Shown: positions 23,987 through 33,683 of the stretch, in pieces
Position numbering within the stretch: the stretch's first letter is position 1
Layout: each line of letters opens with the position of its first letter
Notes under the pieces: generated by a model
What the model was told of the DNA's origin: nothing
The model's database searches: none
The model's input: only the letters and a program-made list of their open reading frames with translations
Made by a program: the position numbers and the translations under genes
NCBI RefSeq assembly: GCF_024158745.1
Contig: NZ_JAMZAW010000004.1
Coordinates: 1 to 64,000, forward strand
Reading direction: 5' to 3'
Origin: Paenibacillus tyrphae
GTDB taxonomy: Bacteria > Bacillota > Bacilli > Paenibacillales > NBRC-103111
DNA: 64,000 bases

Positions 23987-24577
23987 TTACGCGACGATTT
24001 TCAAAAACTGCTTGACCGAGGTCCGGATATACTCCGTACTCTGCGTGTCATCGTCTGCGAACCGGGCGGTCATTAAGAAATAAAAAACCATCGACGTCTG
24101 CACATTGCGGATCGCGACCAGCAGCTCCTGCGGGTCCAAACGAACCAGCGGCGCAACAAACGCATGCAGCAGCTCGACGCCTGTTCGTATAATTTCTTCC
24201 ACCCGGGCACGTATCTCAGGATTGCGCTGCGCCTCGCCGAAGCACATCACGATCAAGTCCTGCTGCTCGCGCAAATTGCGGAACAAGGCTTGAAAATAGG
24301 CCGTCAAATTGTGCTCTAGCGAAGCTTGCTTGTCCATGGCCGCCAGCGCTTGCCGAATGGAATGCAGGAGCGTGTATTTGTCCAGTATGGCCCACAGCAA
24401 ATCTTCCTTGGACTGAAAATAATGATAGATCAGGCCATCCGTAACTCCCGCTTCCTTGGCAATGTCCTTGGTCGTGCTTTCGCTGAAGCCTTTGCGGGAA
24501 AACGTCCGGAGGGCGGCATCGATCAGCTTGCTTTTCGTTTCCAACGCCTGCTGCTGGCGGCTTGTTCTTGTTTTCAT
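23987..24577 (-). CDS. TetR-family transcriptional regulator
   Basis: 196 residues. The N-terminal HTH is textbook (IDAALRTFSRKGFSESTTKDIAKEAGVTDGLIYHYFQSKEDL). The C-terminal ligand domain is typical in length. An imperfect palindrome TTAAGTGATCACTAAG lies about 38 bp upstream (24615-24630). It precedes the FAD monooxygenase in one operon. Confidence 0.88.
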   Translation of the reverse strand: MKTRTSRQQQALETKSKLIDAALRTFSRKGFSESTTKDIAKEAGVTDGLIYHYFQSKEDLLWAILDKYTLLHSIRQALAAMDKQASLEHNLTAYFQALFRNLREQQDLIVMCFGEAQRNPEIRARVEEIIRTGVELLHAFVAPLVRLDPQELLVAIRNVQTSMVFYFLMTARFADDDTQSTEYIRTSVKQFLKIVA

Positions 24578-24614
24578 CGGTACTCATCCTTTTGCGCAAT
24601 GGAATTCACATTCA

Positions 24615-24630
24615 TTAAGTGATCACTAAG
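24615..24630. promoter_or_regulatory. imperfect palindrome, putative TetR operator
   Basis: TTAAGTGATCACTAAG, with a perfect AGTGATCACT core. It lies in the promoter region of the tetR gene. Confidence 0.5.
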
Positions 24631-24671
24631 CAAAATGATATATGACCCTGTCGGCTTTGTCAATCTCCGTA

Positions 24672-24724
24672 GAAAGCCCGGCTCCTAGGAAAACCTCCCT
24701 CCGATGCAAAAAAGCCGGGCTTCC
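24672..24724 (-). terminator. hairpin downstream of the siderophore-binding lipoprotein gene region
   Basis: AAAGCCCGGCT pairs with AGCCGGGCTT around a long loop, with T-runs on the minus strand. Confidence 0.45.
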
Positions 24725-24769
24725 TAATCTAAAAACAGGAAATCCGACTTTTTTGCACCTGAGCGGATG

Positions 24770-25780
24770 CTATTTCACTTCAAAACGCTTCAAGATGTCG
24801 TCCAGCAATAAATTGGCCGCTTTAATGCCGCCCGCCGTGTTCCAGATCGTCTCATTCACCTTGAACACCTTATTATTTTTGGCGACGTTTAAGTTTTTAA
24901 ATACCGGACTGTCGAACCATTCTTTCGCTTTGTTCGAGACATCGTTTTTCCCTTTGGATTCGGATACCCAATAGAACAACATGTCGCCATCCATGAGATC
25001 CATTTTTTCCTGCGAGATCATTTCGGCAAACTCCGGCTTGTCCTGAGATGCCGGACGGGCGAACCCGAGCTGCTCCAACAGCACGCCGCTGAACGTATCC
25101 TTCTTGTAGATTTGCGTGCCTTTGAACGAGAATTTGACGATGGACACTTTGCTCGCCAATTTCGGTCCAAGCTTGGTTTTGGCGTCAGCTACGCGCTGAT
25201 CGAACTCCTTCAGCGCTTTCTCGCCCTCGGCTTTTCTGTTCAGGACGTCCGCATAGAACGTGAAATTGACTTTCCAGCGTCCCGAAAGCTCTTCGGAAAA
25301 TACCGTTGGCGCAATTTTCGTCAATTGTTCGTAAATTTTTTCGTGCCTCACTTTGTTGCCGATAATGATATCGGGATTGAGCTGGGCAATCGCTTCGAGA
25401 TTCGGCTGATCCTCATAGCCGAGCACCGCAACGCCGTCCATCTCCGCTTTGATATGATCGTGCCAAGGCTCGCCTTCCCAAGATTGAATGGCTCCGACTG
25501 GCTTGATACCCAGCGCGAGCACGGCTTCCGTCCCTTCGTTCGTCAAGACGACGACGCGCTTCGGCGTTCCCTTGATTTCCGTCTCCCCCATGATGTGCTT
25601 GATCTTCCGTACCTCGTCCGCTTTGGCCGCAGGTGCGGATGAAGAAGCGGCTCCCTTACTCTCCGTGCCGTTAGCTGCGTTCCCGCCCGTTTCCGACGCC
25701 TTCGTTCCGCAGCCCGCAAGGACGATCATCATGCAAAGCAGAAAAAAAGCAGACATTCTAAATCGAAACTGTTTTAACAA
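24770..25780 (-). CDS. iron-siderophore ABC transporter substrate-binding lipoprotein
   Basis: 336 residues. The lipobox VLAGC (about 20-24) follows a hydrophobic leader, then a Ser/Ala/Gly-rich linker. The FecB/FhuD-type fold is visible (RVVVLTNEGTEAVLALGIKPVGAI, NLEAIAQLNPDIIIGN). It captures ferric siderophores outside the membrane for an ABC importer. No permease or ATPase gene is adjacent, so it uses partners encoded elsewhere. A near-consensus Fur box at 25827-25847 predicts induction by iron shortage. Confidence 0.88.
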   Translation of the reverse strand: MLKQFRFRMSAFFLLCMMIVLAGCGTKASETGGNAANGTESKGAASSSAPAAKADEVRKIKHIMGETEIKGTPKRVVVLTNEGTEAVLALGIKPVGAIQSWEGEPWHDHIKAEMDGVAVLGYEDQPNLEAIAQLNPDIIIGNKVRHEKIYEQLTKIAPTVFSEELSGRWKVNFTFYADVLNRKAEGEKALKEFDQRVADAKTKLGPKLASKVSIVKFSFKGTQIYKKDTFSGVLLEQLGFARPASQDKPEFAEMISQEKMDLMDGDMLFYWVSESKGKNDVSNKAKEWFDSPVFKNLNVAKNNKVFKVNETIWNTAGGIKAANLLLDDILKRFEVK

Positions 25781-25826
25781 CTACGCTCTCCCCCAATGTG
25801 TTTAATAAACGGCTGCCACAAAAAAA

Positions 25827-25847
25827 TGATAATGATTATCATTGTCA
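25827..25847. promoter_or_regulatory. Fur box
   Basis: The 21-mer starting TGATAATGATTATC and ending ATTGTCA has a 19-bp core matching GATAATGATAATCATTATC at 17 of 19 positions. It is 47 bp upstream of the siderophore-binding protein gene. Confidence 0.85.
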
Positions 25848-25999
25848 TGAATGAAATTACCTGATATTAGCTGTTTTGTCAATACATTTTCGGCTGTGCC
25901 GGCCCTCCCCGACCACACGTGCAGGACAAACGCTCACACCTTGCCGGTGGAACCGAATATATTGGATTTAGCGGAACGACACCGAGAGGAAGTGGGAGC

Positions 26000-26734
26000 A
26001 TGCCGAGCGATACGGCGAAAGAATTGTATCTCGAGTTGCTGAAGAAAACGATTTTGCATGAAATATGGCTGGAACACGAACCCGGCGCTACCTTCGAGAA
26101 CCGCAGGCAAGGCTTGGACTGGCCGATGCTCGCGCACAGTATGATCGGCAGGCTGCGCATGGACAGCTTGCATCGGCATATGGATTCTGTCCTCGCGAAT
26201 AACATCGAAGGCGATTTTATCGAGACGGGGGTATGGCGTGGCGGGGCATGCATCTTTATGAGAGGCTTCCTGAAGGCGAACGGCGTGAAGGACCGACGCG
26301 TCTGGGTAGCCGATTCGTTCGAAGGCTTGCCTGCCCCGGACGAAGCCCGCTATCCCGTCGATAAAGGGTCTGTATTCCACGAACAGGAGTTTCTGAAAGT
26401 CTCGTTATCCGACGTGATCAAAAATTTTCAGCGGTACGATCTGCTGGACGATCAAGTGCGCTTCCTGAAAGGCTGGTTCGAAGATACGCTGCCGACGGCT
26501 CCGATTGAGAAAATCGCCATCGCCCGGCTGGACGGCGACATGTATTCCTCGACGATGGACAGCTTGACGAACCTGTACCCCAAAGTATCTGTCGGAGGCT
26601 ATGTCATTATCGACGACTATTCGATCGGTTATTGTTCGGCCGCGGTACACGATTACAGGAAGGCGCATAACATCGAAGAGCCGCTCATTCCGATCGATAC
26701 GACCGGCGTGTATTGGCGCAAGACGAAACCGTAA
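26000..26734 (+). CDS. TylF/MycF-type O-methyltransferase
   Basis: 244 residues from the ATG at 26000 (AGGAAGTGGGAGC upstream); an earlier in-frame GTG at 25919 would add residues without family similarity. Family marks: KELYLELLKKTIL near the start, GDFIETGVWRGGACIFMRG (motif I), VWVADSFEGLPAPD, then IAIARLDGDMYSSTMDSL with metal-binding Asp and GGYVIIDDY. The family methylates sugar hydroxyls of macrolides and surface glycans, Mg-dependent. No glycosyltransferase or polyketide genes are adjacent, so the substrate is open. Confidence 0.85.
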   Translation: MPSDTAKELYLELLKKTILHEIWLEHEPGATFENRRQGLDWPMLAHSMIGRLRMDSLHRHMDSVLANNIEGDFIETGVWRGGACIFMRGFLKANGVKDRRVWVADSFEGLPAPDEARYPVDKGSVFHEQEFLKVSLSDVIKNFQRYDLLDDQVRFLKGWFEDTLPTAPIEKIAIARLDGDMYSSTMDSLTNLYPKVSVGGYVIIDDYSIGYCSAAVHDYRKAHNIEEPLIPIDTTGVYWRKTKP

Positions 26735-26776
26735 AGGCTCGCGCCGCATGAGGGGCTGAAGAAAAAAATCTCTCGA

Positions 26777-26865
26777 TTGACAAATTCATGCAATCGAATT
26801 TACAATAATCTTGTAGAAAATCAACATAAGGGCCATGCATTTTTTAGACCGATATCGTTATCGGT
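26777..26865 (+). promoter_or_regulatory. promoter of the CGTase gene with a downstream inverted repeat
   Basis: TTGACA (26777-26782), 18-nt spacer, TACAAT (26801-26806). The inverted repeat ACCGATATCGTTATCGGT (26848-26865, arms ACCGATA/TATCGGT) lies about 35 bp after the predicted start and could bind a regulator. It differs from the 17-bp operator near malE. Confidence 0.55.
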
Positions 26866-26871
26866 TTGAAA

Positions 26872-26909
26872 AACAACCCCGGTATCTCTTAGGAGACGCC
26901 GGGGTTGTT
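26872..26909 (+). terminator. strong hairpin in the CGTase 5' leader
   Basis: AACAACCCCGG pairs with CCGGGGTTGTT (11 bp, 16-nt loop). No T-run follows, so it may terminate the upstream methyltransferase unit imperfectly or structure the CGTase leader. Confidence 0.5.
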
Positions 26910-26954
26910 CGCTTTAAAGGGGGTGACTCATCGGAAGCCGGATCAAACGACAAA

Positions 26955-26969
26955 ATGTAAGCGTTTCAT
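26955..26969 (+). promoter_or_regulatory. cre-like site (CcpA) before the CGTase gene
   Basis: ATGTAAGCGTTTCAT fits WTGNAANCGNWNNCW except at position 14. A similar TTGGAAACGCTTCAT is in front of malE (35126-35140). Confidence 0.5.
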
Positions 26970-27006
26970 TTTTTTGCACACACTTAGGAAGCAGGAGGAC
27001 ATGATA

Positions 27007-29157
27007 TTGAAAACATTCCCGAAATTTCTTGCAGCCGTTCTTGCATTGTCGCTGACCGCAGCCCTGCCCCCGCTTTCGCCGGCGGCATCGGCTTCTCCGG
27101 ATACGTCCGTGTCCAACAAACAAAACTTTTCGACGGACGTCATTTACCAGATCGTGACCGACCGGTTTTCCGACGGCAATCCGGGCAACAATCCGACGGG
27201 GAATGCATTCGACGGCACCTGCAGCAGCAATCTGAAGCTGTATTGCGGCGGCGACTGGCAGGGCATCGTCAATAAAATCAATGACGGCTACTTGACCGGC
27301 ATGGGTATAACCGCAATCTGGATTTCTCAGCCTGTCGAAAATATTTATTCCGTCATCAACTATTCCGACGCGAACAGCACCGCCTACCATGGGTACTGGG
27401 CGCGCGATTTCAAAAAGACCAATCCCGCCTTCGGTAACATGACCGATTTTCAGAACCTGATCAACGCCGCTCACGCCAAAAACATCAAGGTCATTATCGA
27501 TTTTGCGCCGAATCATACGTCCCCGGCCATGGAGACGAACACCGCCTTCGCGGAAAACGGCAAGCTTTACAATAACGGCGCCTTGGTCGGAAGCTATACC
27601 GGAGATACGAAGCGTTATTTCCACCATAACGGCGGAACGGATTTTTCGACGCTGGAAAACGGGATCTACAAAAACCTGTTCGATCTTGCGGATCTGGACC
27701 ATAATAACAGCTTCATCGATACGTATTTTAAAGAAGCGATCCGGACCTGGCTGGATCTCGGTATTGACGGCATCCGGGTGGATGCGGTCAAGCATATGCC
27801 TTTCGGCTGGCAAAAAAATTGGATGGCTTCCATCTACAACACGAAGCCCGTCTTCACGTTCGGCGAATGGTTTCTGGGCACAAATGAGGTTGATCCCGCC
27901 AATCATCATTTCGCCAACGAAAGCGGCATGAGCCTGCTCGACTTCCGGTTCGGGCAAAAAGTGCGGCAAGTGTTCCGCGACAATGCGGATTCCATGCTTG
28001 GCCTGGACGGCATGATTACCGGGACAGCCGCAGACTATGCCCAAGTGAACGATCAGGTGACTTTCATCGATAACCATGACATGGACCGTTTCCAGTTGTC
28101 GGGCACAAGCAACCGGAAGCTGGAGCAGGCGCTTGCCTTTACGCTGACATCCCGTGGCGTACCGGCCATTTATTACGGAACCGAGCAGTATATGACCGGG
28201 AACGGCGATCCGAACAACCGGGCGAAGATGACCTCGTTCTCGACGGCAACCACCGCCTATAACGTCATCAAGAAGCTGGCCCCGCTCCGCAAGTCGAACC
28301 CGGCGATCGCTTACGGAACAACACAGCAGCGGTGGATCAACAACGACGTCTATATCTACGAGCGCAAATTCGGCAGCAGTACAGCTGTCGTTGCCATCAA
28401 CCGCAGCCTGACCTCCCCCGCCTCGATCAGCGGGCTCGTTACTTCGCTGCCGGCAGGCACTTACACCGATGCGTTGGGAGGACTGCTTAGCGGTGGCGGC
28501 CTGACGGTAGGCAACGGCGGCGCCGCATCCTCGTTCACGCTGGCCGCCGGCGGAGTATCCGTCTGGCAGTACACGGCTGCGCAAACGGCTCCGGCGATCG
28601 GACATGTCGGCCCGATGATGGCGAAAGCCGGCAATACCGTCACCATTGACGGCAGAGGCTTCGGCTCGACGAAGGGCACGGTCTATTTCGGCACGACGGC
28701 CGTTACCGGCGCCAATATCGTCTCTTGGGAGGATACCGAGATCAAAGTCGTCGTACCGGCGGCCGCAGCGGGCAAATACGGACTCAAAGTCAGAACGGCC
28801 GGGGCTGCGGACAGCAACGTGTACGGCAGCTTCAACCTCCTGACCAAAGAGCAGGTCAGCGTTCGCTTCGTGGTGAACAACGCCTCGACGACGTTTGGGG
28901 AAAACGTTTATTTGACGGGCAGCGTGAGCGAGCTCGGCCAATGGGAACCGGCCAAAGCGATCGGTCCGCTGTTTAACAAGGTGATGTACGCTTATCCGAC
29001 CTGGTATTACGATGTCAGCGTTCCTGCGGGGACGGCCATCGAATTTAAATTTTTCAAGAAAAACGGCAGTTCCGTCACCTGGGAAGGCGGGTCCAACCAT
29101 ACGTTCACCACGCCTTCCAGCGGTACGGCAACCGTAACGGTGAACTGGCAGCCGTAA
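27007..29157 (+). CDS. cyclodextrin glucanotransferase (CGTase), secreted
   Basis: 716 residues from the TTG at 27007, 8 nt after AGGAGG; the ATG at 27001 is only 2 nt from it. With a 30-residue signal peptide the mature numbering matches B. circulans CGTase exactly: catalytic Asp229, Glu257 and Asp328 fall at residues 259, 287 and 358. Domains A/B are followed by C, an IPT/TIG domain D ([21 protein letters not shown]) and a CBM20 starch-binding domain E ([21 protein letters not shown]). Mature Lys47 and Phe195 are present; Lys47 is the alpha-CGTase (P. macerans) state and Phe195 a cyclising-type aromatic. It makes cyclodextrins from starch outside the cell. Confidence 0.93.
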   Translation: MKTFPKFLAAVLALSLTAALPPLSPAASASPDTSVSNKQNFSTDVIYQIVTDRFSDGNPGNNPTGNAFDGTCSSNLKLYCGGDWQGIVNKINDGYLTGMGITAIWISQPVENIYSVINYSDANSTAYHGYWARDFKKTNPAFGNMTDFQNLINAAHAKNIKVIIDFAPNHTSPAMETNTAFAENGKLYNNGALVGSYTGDTKRYFHHNGGTDFSTLENGIYKNLFDLADLDHNNSFIDTYFKEAIRTWLDLGIDGIRVDAVKHMPFGWQKNWMASIYNTKPVFTFGEWFLGTNEVDPANHHFANESGMSLLDFRFGQKVRQVFRDNADSMLGLDGMITGTAADYAQVNDQVTFIDNHDMDRFQLSGTSNRKLEQALAFTLTSRGVPAIYYGTEQYMTGNGDPNNRAKMTSFSTATTAYNVIKKLAPLRKSNPAIAYGTTQQRWINNDVYIYERKFGSSTAVVAINRSLTSPASISGLVTSLPAGTYTDALGGLLSGGGLTVGNGGAASSFTLAAGGVSVWQYTAAQTAPAIGHVGPMMAKAGNTVTIDGRGFGSTKGTVYFGTTAVTGANIVSWEDTEIKVVVPAAAAGKYGLKVRTAGAADSNVYGSFNLLTKEQVSVRFVVNNASTTFGENVYLTGSVSELGQWEPAKAIGPLFNKVMYAYPTWYYDVSVPAGTAIEFKFFKKNGSSVTWEGGSNHTFTTPSSGTATVTVNWQP

Positions 29158-29209
29158 TGCGGCCGGATTGCAGCCGGCAAAAAAACTCGGCGAGTAAGTC
29201 GAATCACTC

Positions 29210-29238
29210 TTGAGTTTCCGCCGAAGAGATGCTATAGT
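29210..29238 (+). promoter_or_regulatory. promoter of the cyclomaltodextrinase leader
   Basis: TTGAGT (29210-29215), a 17-nt spacer, and TATAGT (29233-29238). Transcription from here would give a leader of about 90 nt containing the 29272-29314 terminator. Confidence 0.5.
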
Positions 29239-29253
29239 ATTGCTAAAATTAAA

Positions 29254-29320
29254 GGCAATGCTACCAAGCAAAAAGGTACAACCTCGTATTTCTATCGGGG
29301 CTGTGCCTTTTTTTATTGCC
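29254..29320 (+). terminator. terminator hairpin inside the cyclomaltodextrinase leader (possible attenuator)
   Basis: AAAGG-ACA-CC-CG (29272-29286) pairs with CG-GG-GT-CCTTT (29296-29310), followed by T-run 29308-29314. An outer GGCAAT/ATTGCC pair (29254-29259, 29315-29320) encloses it. The ribosome site AAGGAGG begins at 29321, so the terminator lies between promoter and gene. Confidence 0.6.
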
Positions 29321-29335
29321 AAGGAGGATGCCATC

Positions 29336-31078
29336 ATGTTACTGGAAGCTATTTACCATCGTCCAAAATCCAACTGGGCTTATGCCTATGACGAGCACAC
29401 GATCCATCTGCGCCTGCGCACCAAGCGGGATGACGTCGAGCGGGTCGCCTTGATCGTCGGCGACAAGTACGCGTGGGACCAGACCGTCGAAGAGCTCCCC
29501 ATGACCAAGTGGGTCAGCGATACCCTCTTTGATTATTGGCATATAGCGGTCCAGCCGCTCATGCGCCGTATGAAGTACGCCTTCCGGCTGGAATCGGGCG
29601 AAGAAACCGTCTGGTTTGTCGAAACCGGCATGCTGAGCGATGCGCCCAAGGACAGCATCAAAATGTTCGATTTCCCTTTCCTGAATCCGGCGGACGTATT
29701 CACGCCCCCGGCTTGGGTCAAAGATGCTATTTTCTACCAAATATTCCCTGAGCGCTTCGCCAACGGGGACCCGGACAACGATCCGGAAGGCGTGGAATCG
29801 TGGGGCGGCGAGCCGACGCCCAAAAACTATTTCGGGGGCGATCTGCAAGGCGTCATCGATCATTTGGATCACCTGAGCGCGCTTGGCGTCAACGCCATAT
29901 ATTTCAATCCGGTCTTCAAAGCGACCACCAACCATAAATACGATACCGCCGATTATATGACGGTAGACCCTCACTTCGGCACGAACGAGACGCTGAAGAA
30001 GCTGGTCAAGGCTTGCCACGAACGCGGCATCCGCGTGCTGCTGGACGCCGTCTTCAACCATTGCGGGCACACATTCCCTCCCTTCCTCGACGTCAAGGAA
30101 AAGGGAGCGGATTCCCGTTACGCCGGCTGGTTCCACGTGCGGGAATGGCCTCTCGACGTCAAGGAGGGTATTCCGACTTACGATACGTTCGCGTACGAGC
30201 CGATCATGCCCAAGCTGAATACCGAGCATCCCGAAGTTAAAGAATACTTGCTGAATGTAGCCAAGTACTGGATCGAAGAAGTGGACATCGACGGCTGGCG
30301 TCTGGACGTAGCCAATGAGGTCGATCACCGCTTCTGGCGAGAATTCCGCCACGTCGTGAAGAAGGCCAAGCCTGACGCCTACATCCTCGGCGAAATTATG
30401 CACGACTCCATGCCATGGCTCATGGGCGACCAGTTCGATGCGGTGATGAACTATCCGCTGACGAATATCATTATCGAGTTTGCCGCCAAGAAGGAACGGG
30501 ACGGCGCAAGCTTTGCCAACGCCTTGGGCGCCCTCCTGGCAAGCTATCCGCAGCAAGCGAACGAAGCCGCCTTCAACCTGCTCGGAAGCCACGATACGGT
30601 GCGTCTGCTGACCCTTTGCGATGAAGACAAGCAGCGGATGAAGCTGGCTACGCTGCTTCAATTCACGCTGACCGGCACGCCCTGCGTCTATTACGGCGAC
30701 GAAATCGGCCTGACCGGAGGCTACGATCCCGGCTGCCGGAAATGCATGGAATGGGACGAGGCGAAGCAGGACCGCGAGCTGATCGCGTTCTTCCAGCATG
30801 TCATCGCGCTGCGCAAACAATACGAAGCGCTACGCACGGGCGACCTGACCTTCCGGTTTGCGCAGAAAAACGATATGCGCCTTGCCTATGAACGCTCGCT
30901 GGGCAGCGACCGTTTTATCGTCGCCGTTAATGCGGACTCCACAGCCAATACGCTCGTGTTGCCGGTCACTGGCCGTCATTGGAGGGACCTAATGACCGAA
31001 GAAGACCTGATCGCAGACAATGGCGAATTGCATCTTCACTTGCCCGCGAACGGCTTCCGTCTTCTGCTCGCGCAATAA
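29336..31078 (+). CDS. cyclomaltodextrinase/neopullulanase (GH13_20), cytoplasmic
   Basis: 580 residues from the ATG at 29336 after AAGGAGG. There is no signal peptide. The N-terminal domain of about 120 residues ([21 protein letters not shown]) is the CBM34-type dimerisation domain of the neopullulanase/maltogenic amylase group. The GH13 triad is Asp324 (GWRLDVANE), Glu353 (ILGEIMHD) and Asp420 (LLGSHDTVR), close to the D328/E357/D424 of characterised relatives. It opens imported cyclodextrins and cleaves maltodextrins. It follows the CGTase gene with its own promoter and leader. Confidence 0.92.
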   Translation: MLLEAIYHRPKSNWAYAYDEHTIHLRLRTKRDDVERVALIVGDKYAWDQTVEELPMTKWVSDTLFDYWHIAVQPLMRRMKYAFRLESGEETVWFVETGMLSDAPKDSIKMFDFPFLNPADVFTPPAWVKDAIFYQIFPERFANGDPDNDPEGVESWGGEPTPKNYFGGDLQGVIDHLDHLSALGVNAIYFNPVFKATTNHKYDTADYMTVDPHFGTNETLKKLVKACHERGIRVLLDAVFNHCGHTFPPFLDVKEKGADSRYAGWFHVREWPLDVKEGIPTYDTFAYEPIMPKLNTEHPEVKEYLLNVAKYWIEEVDIDGWRLDVANEVDHRFWREFRHVVKKAKPDAYILGEIMHDSMPWLMGDQFDAVMNYPLTNIIIEFAAKKERDGASFANALGALLASYPQQANEAAFNLLGSHDTVRLLTLCDEDKQRMKLATLLQFTLTGTPCVYYGDEIGLTGGYDPGCRKCMEWDEAKQDRELIAFFQHVIALRKQYEALRTGDLTFRFAQKNDMRLAYERSLGSDRFIVAVNADSTANTLVLPVTGRHWRDLMTEEDLIADNGELHLHLPANGFRLLLAQ

Positions 31079-31112
31079 GAGCGGCCCACCGCCAATGGCC
31101 GTACGAAAAAAA

Positions 31113-31144
31113 GGACAAGTTCCGCAAAAATGCGGGACTTGTCC
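31113..31144 (+). terminator. terminator hairpin left of repeat copy 2
   Basis: GGACAAGTTCCGCA pairs with TGCGGGACTTGTCC. It is near-identical to the hairpin at 31362-31393 on the other side of the repeat. Confidence 0.65.
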
Positions 31145-31149
31145 CCCAG

Positions 31150-31355
31150 TGTTTAGAAAGTGAGCTTCTACAAAAATAGAGAAGCATACGGAGGTGGGGT
31201 ATCCACTGGAGAAGCGATAGCGGCCGCCTTTGTCTTCGGGAAATGTCCGCTACTAAGCGGCTTCCAATCAAATTTCCCGAGGACAACAGCGGTCGGAAGT
31301 GGATACCCCACCCTTTCGTAACCCTCTATAATCCTGTTTGTCCTCTTTCTCAATA
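31150..31355 (+). repeat. MITE-like long-hairpin element, copy 2
   Basis: About 206 bp, near-identical to copy 1 in its central GGTGGGGTATCCACT ... AGTGGATACCCCACC unit, with the inner TTCGGGAAAT/ATTTCCCGA pair and CCGCTACTAAGCGG loop stem. Ends read TGTTTAGAAAG and CTTTCTCAATA. It lies between the convergent cyclomaltodextrinase and malG genes. Confidence 0.8.
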
Positions 31356-31361
31356 AACTCA

Positions 31362-31393
31362 GGGACAAGCTCCGCAGATGCGGGACTTGTCCC
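31362..31393 (-). terminator. terminator hairpin right of repeat copy 2
   Basis: GGGACAAGCTCCGCA pairs with TGCGGGACTTGTCCC. It differs from the left hairpin (31113-31144) by one stem base and the loop. It would serve the minus-strand malEFG operon. Confidence 0.65.
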
Positions 31394-31433
31394 CTTTCCT
31401 TTTGTTGCTTCGATTTGTCTCCCAACTCATACC

Positions 31434-32279
31434 TCAGCCTTTGCTTGCCCCTGCTGTCAGCCCTTCCACGAGGAAACGCTGCAAATAAATGAACAGGAGC
31501 GAAATCGGAACCGCGATCAGCACGGCCGCCGCCGCAAACAGCGTAAAATTGCTGTTCTGGTTGCTGCTGATCTGGTCGTACAGGCCGACAGCGAGCGTCC
31601 ATTTGTCTCTTGTGCGCAGCACCATCCGCGCGAAAATAAAATCGATCCAAGGGCCGACGAACTGCGTCAGCGCAGCATAAGCGAGCATCGGCTTGGAGAG
31701 CGGAAGCATGATTTTGACGAAGATCGTAATATTGTTCGCCCCGTCGATTCGCGCCGCTTCATCCAGACTGCGCGGGATCGTATCGAAAAAGCCTTTGGCA
31801 ATAAAGCTTCCGAGCAGCGGAGCGCCGAAGGAATAGACAATGATCATCGCCAGATGCGTATCCAGCAGATTCAATTCCTTCAGCAAAATATAAATGGCGA
31901 TCAAGCTCATGAAGCCGGGAAACATCCCGAGAATCAACAAGGTGGACAGCGCGGTTTTGCGTCCCTTGAACCGGAACCGGGACAGCGCGTAGCCGCACAG
32001 CAGCACCATTAACGTCCCGAAAATCATCGATAAGGTTGCAATTTTGAGCGTATTCCAGTACCAGGTGCCGAACAGGAAGCTTTTGGACGTGAACAGCTCC
32101 GTATAATGCTCGAAAACGAATTGCTCGGGCAGCAAAGTTTTGCTGTACAAGGAACGGCCCGGCCGGAAGGAGGCCAGAATGACCCACAGCGCCGGATATA
32201 AGCAGCATATGCACGCCACGATCAGAAACAGATAGCTGAACGTCAGCCGAATCGCATTGCTTAATTTTCTCCCTATCAT
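31434..32279 (-). CDS. malG: maltodextrin/cyclodextrin ABC transporter permease, MalG type
   Basis: 281 residues with about six membrane segments and the permease EAA loop (IPRSLDEAARIDGANNITIFVKIMLPLSKPML). It forms the membrane channel with the MalF-type subunit encoded just upstream (4-nt overlap). No ATPase gene is in the operon, as usual in Bacillales where MsmX serves several systems. Confidence 0.88.
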   Translation of the reverse strand: MIGRKLSNAIRLTFSYLFLIVACICCLYPALWVILASFRPGRSLYSKTLLPEQFVFEHYTELFTSKSFLFGTWYWNTLKIATLSMIFGTLMVLLCGYALSRFRFKGRKTALSTLLILGMFPGFMSLIAIYILLKELNLLDTHLAMIIVYSFGAPLLGSFIAKGFFDTIPRSLDEAARIDGANNITIFVKIMLPLSKPMLAYAALTQFVGPWIDFIFARMVLRTRDKWTLAVGLYDQISSNQNSNFTLFAAAAVLIAVPISLLFIYLQRFLVEGLTAGASKG

Positions 32280-33589
32280 TGGATCATATCCTCCTCCCGG
32301 AACGAACGGGTCCTGCGATAATTGTAGATCGAGAACGAAGCGATGATCAGGAAAATGATAATACCGACGGCCGAGGCCATGTTGAACTGGCTTTGATTCA
32401 GCGTCAGCTTATATAACCAGGTGACAAGAAGGTCGGTTGCGCCCGCATATTGATACTCCCCTTCGACCGGATTACCGTCCGTCAGCAGAAAGATCGCATT
32501 GAAGTTGTTGATATTTCCCGCAAACTGCGTAATGAGAATCGGAGCCGTCGTGAACATGACCATCGGCAGCGTAATGATTCGGAACTTTTGAAACGCAGTC
32601 GCCCCGTCCACTTCCGCCGCCTCGTACATATCGCGCGGGATCGTCGTCAGCACACCCATGATCAGCAGCATGGAAACGGGCACGCCGACCCACATGTTCA
32701 CGACGATAACCGTCACCTTGGCCCACAGCGGGTCCGTCAGCCACGGCAATTTCCCCAGTCCGAAATACGATAAATATTGGTTGATCGGTCCGAACTGGCC
32801 GTTGAACAGATTTCGCATCACCAGCAGAGAGATCAGCTGCGGAATAGCGTAAGGGATGATCATGATCGTCCGCCAAAACCCTTTGAAGCGGATATCCTTT
32901 TGCTGAATGATCAGGGCCACCAGAAACCCGCCGAAAAAGGTCGTGACGGTCGACAATACCGCCCAAATGATCGTCCAGCGCAAGACGCCGAAGAACGTAT
33001 GGCTCCAAGTCTTGAGTCCGACAAGGTCCTTAAACGTCTGAAACCCTACCCAGTCGACCAATTTGGCCGGGGGCATATGGTTCGGAGAAGAATAGTTCGT
33101 GAAGGACAGCAGAATCATAAAGATAATCGGCATGACGGTAAAAAACAAAATGCCCGCCGCCGGCAGCATCAGAAACGCTTCCGCAAATTTTCTGTCCCGG
33201 ATAAAGGCAAGCGACTGAATGAAATTATTCGGTCTTCCCCCCGCTTCCCGCAGCTTTCCGACGAGATACGCATCCTTGACGACAAGCACGTACAGAAGGA
33301 TGAACAAGGCAAGTACCAGCAAGGTAATGACGCCCTTGATCAACAAAAAGATGGAGTGGTCGCCGGGAACCATTTTGGCAATACCGTTCACCTTCTCCAG
33401 ATGCATCGCCTGTTCGCCAAGCGTTACAATCCCCCACAGCGCCTGGCCTAAATTTTGGACGAAATACTTCAGCGCCGCCGCCTCGATGAGCAGCAGCACC
33501 AGCCCTTTGAGCCATTGCCGGTTATACCATTGTCCTAAGCCTAATCCGATGCATGACAGCACCGCTGCGGTGATCCGATGTTGAGACAT
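32276..33589 (-). CDS. malF: maltodextrin/cyclodextrin ABC transporter permease, MalF type
   Basis: 437 residues. The N-terminal 130 residues add two or three extra membrane segments, as in MalF/MdxF proteins. The core has six segments and an EAA loop (IPRDMYEAAEVDGATAFQKFRIITLPMV). The extracytoplasmic loop is short compared with E. coli MalF. It pairs with MalG and the lipoprotein MalE. Confidence 0.88.
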   Translation of the reverse strand: MSQHRITAAVLSCIGLGLGQWYNRQWLKGLVLLLIEAAALKYFVQNLGQALWGIVTLGEQAMHLEKVNGIAKMVPGDHSIFLLIKGVITLLVLALFILLYVLVVKDAYLVGKLREAGGRPNNFIQSLAFIRDRKFAEAFLMLPAAGILFFTVMPIIFMILLSFTNYSSPNHMPPAKLVDWVGFQTFKDLVGLKTWSHTFFGVLRWTIIWAVLSTVTTFFGGFLVALIIQQKDIRFKGFWRTIMIIPYAIPQLISLLVMRNLFNGQFGPINQYLSYFGLGKLPWLTDPLWAKVTVIVVNMWVGVPVSMLLIMGVLTTIPRDMYEAAEVDGATAFQKFRIITLPMVMFTTAPILITQFAGNINNFNAIFLLTDGNPVEGEYQYAGATDLLVTWLYKLTLNQSQFNMASAVGIIIFLIIASFSIYNYRRTRSFREEDMIQ

Positions 33590-33628
33590 AGTACGACGAT
33601 GCTCCTCTCCCCGAAAAAAAATTTGGAA

Positions 33629-33654
33629 TCACCCGCCGTATTCGCGACGGGTGA
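33629..33654 (-). terminator. intergenic hairpin between malE and malF
   Basis: TCACCCG pairs with CGGGTGA. On the minus strand a T-rich tract follows after a few bases. A leaky terminator or RNA-stability hairpin here would keep binding-protein mRNA in excess over permease mRNA, as in other mal operons. Confidence 0.55.
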
Positions 33655-33683
33655 ACCCTTTGTCCGGCCTCCCGGTCCGTCCG

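Noticed and set aside
29254-29320. A known riboswitch in front of the cyclomaltodextrinase gene
   Set aside because: The conserved motifs of riboswitch classes I know are absent, so only a leader terminator is claimed.
26914-29337. 807-codon open frame on the minus strand opposite the CGTase gene
   Set aside because: It mirrors a high-GC coding region codon by codon, has no ribosome site or domain logic, and the plus-strand CGTase is certain.
29339-30820. 493-codon minus-strand frame opposite the cyclomaltodextrinase gene
   Set aside because: Antisense shadow of a certain GH13 gene.
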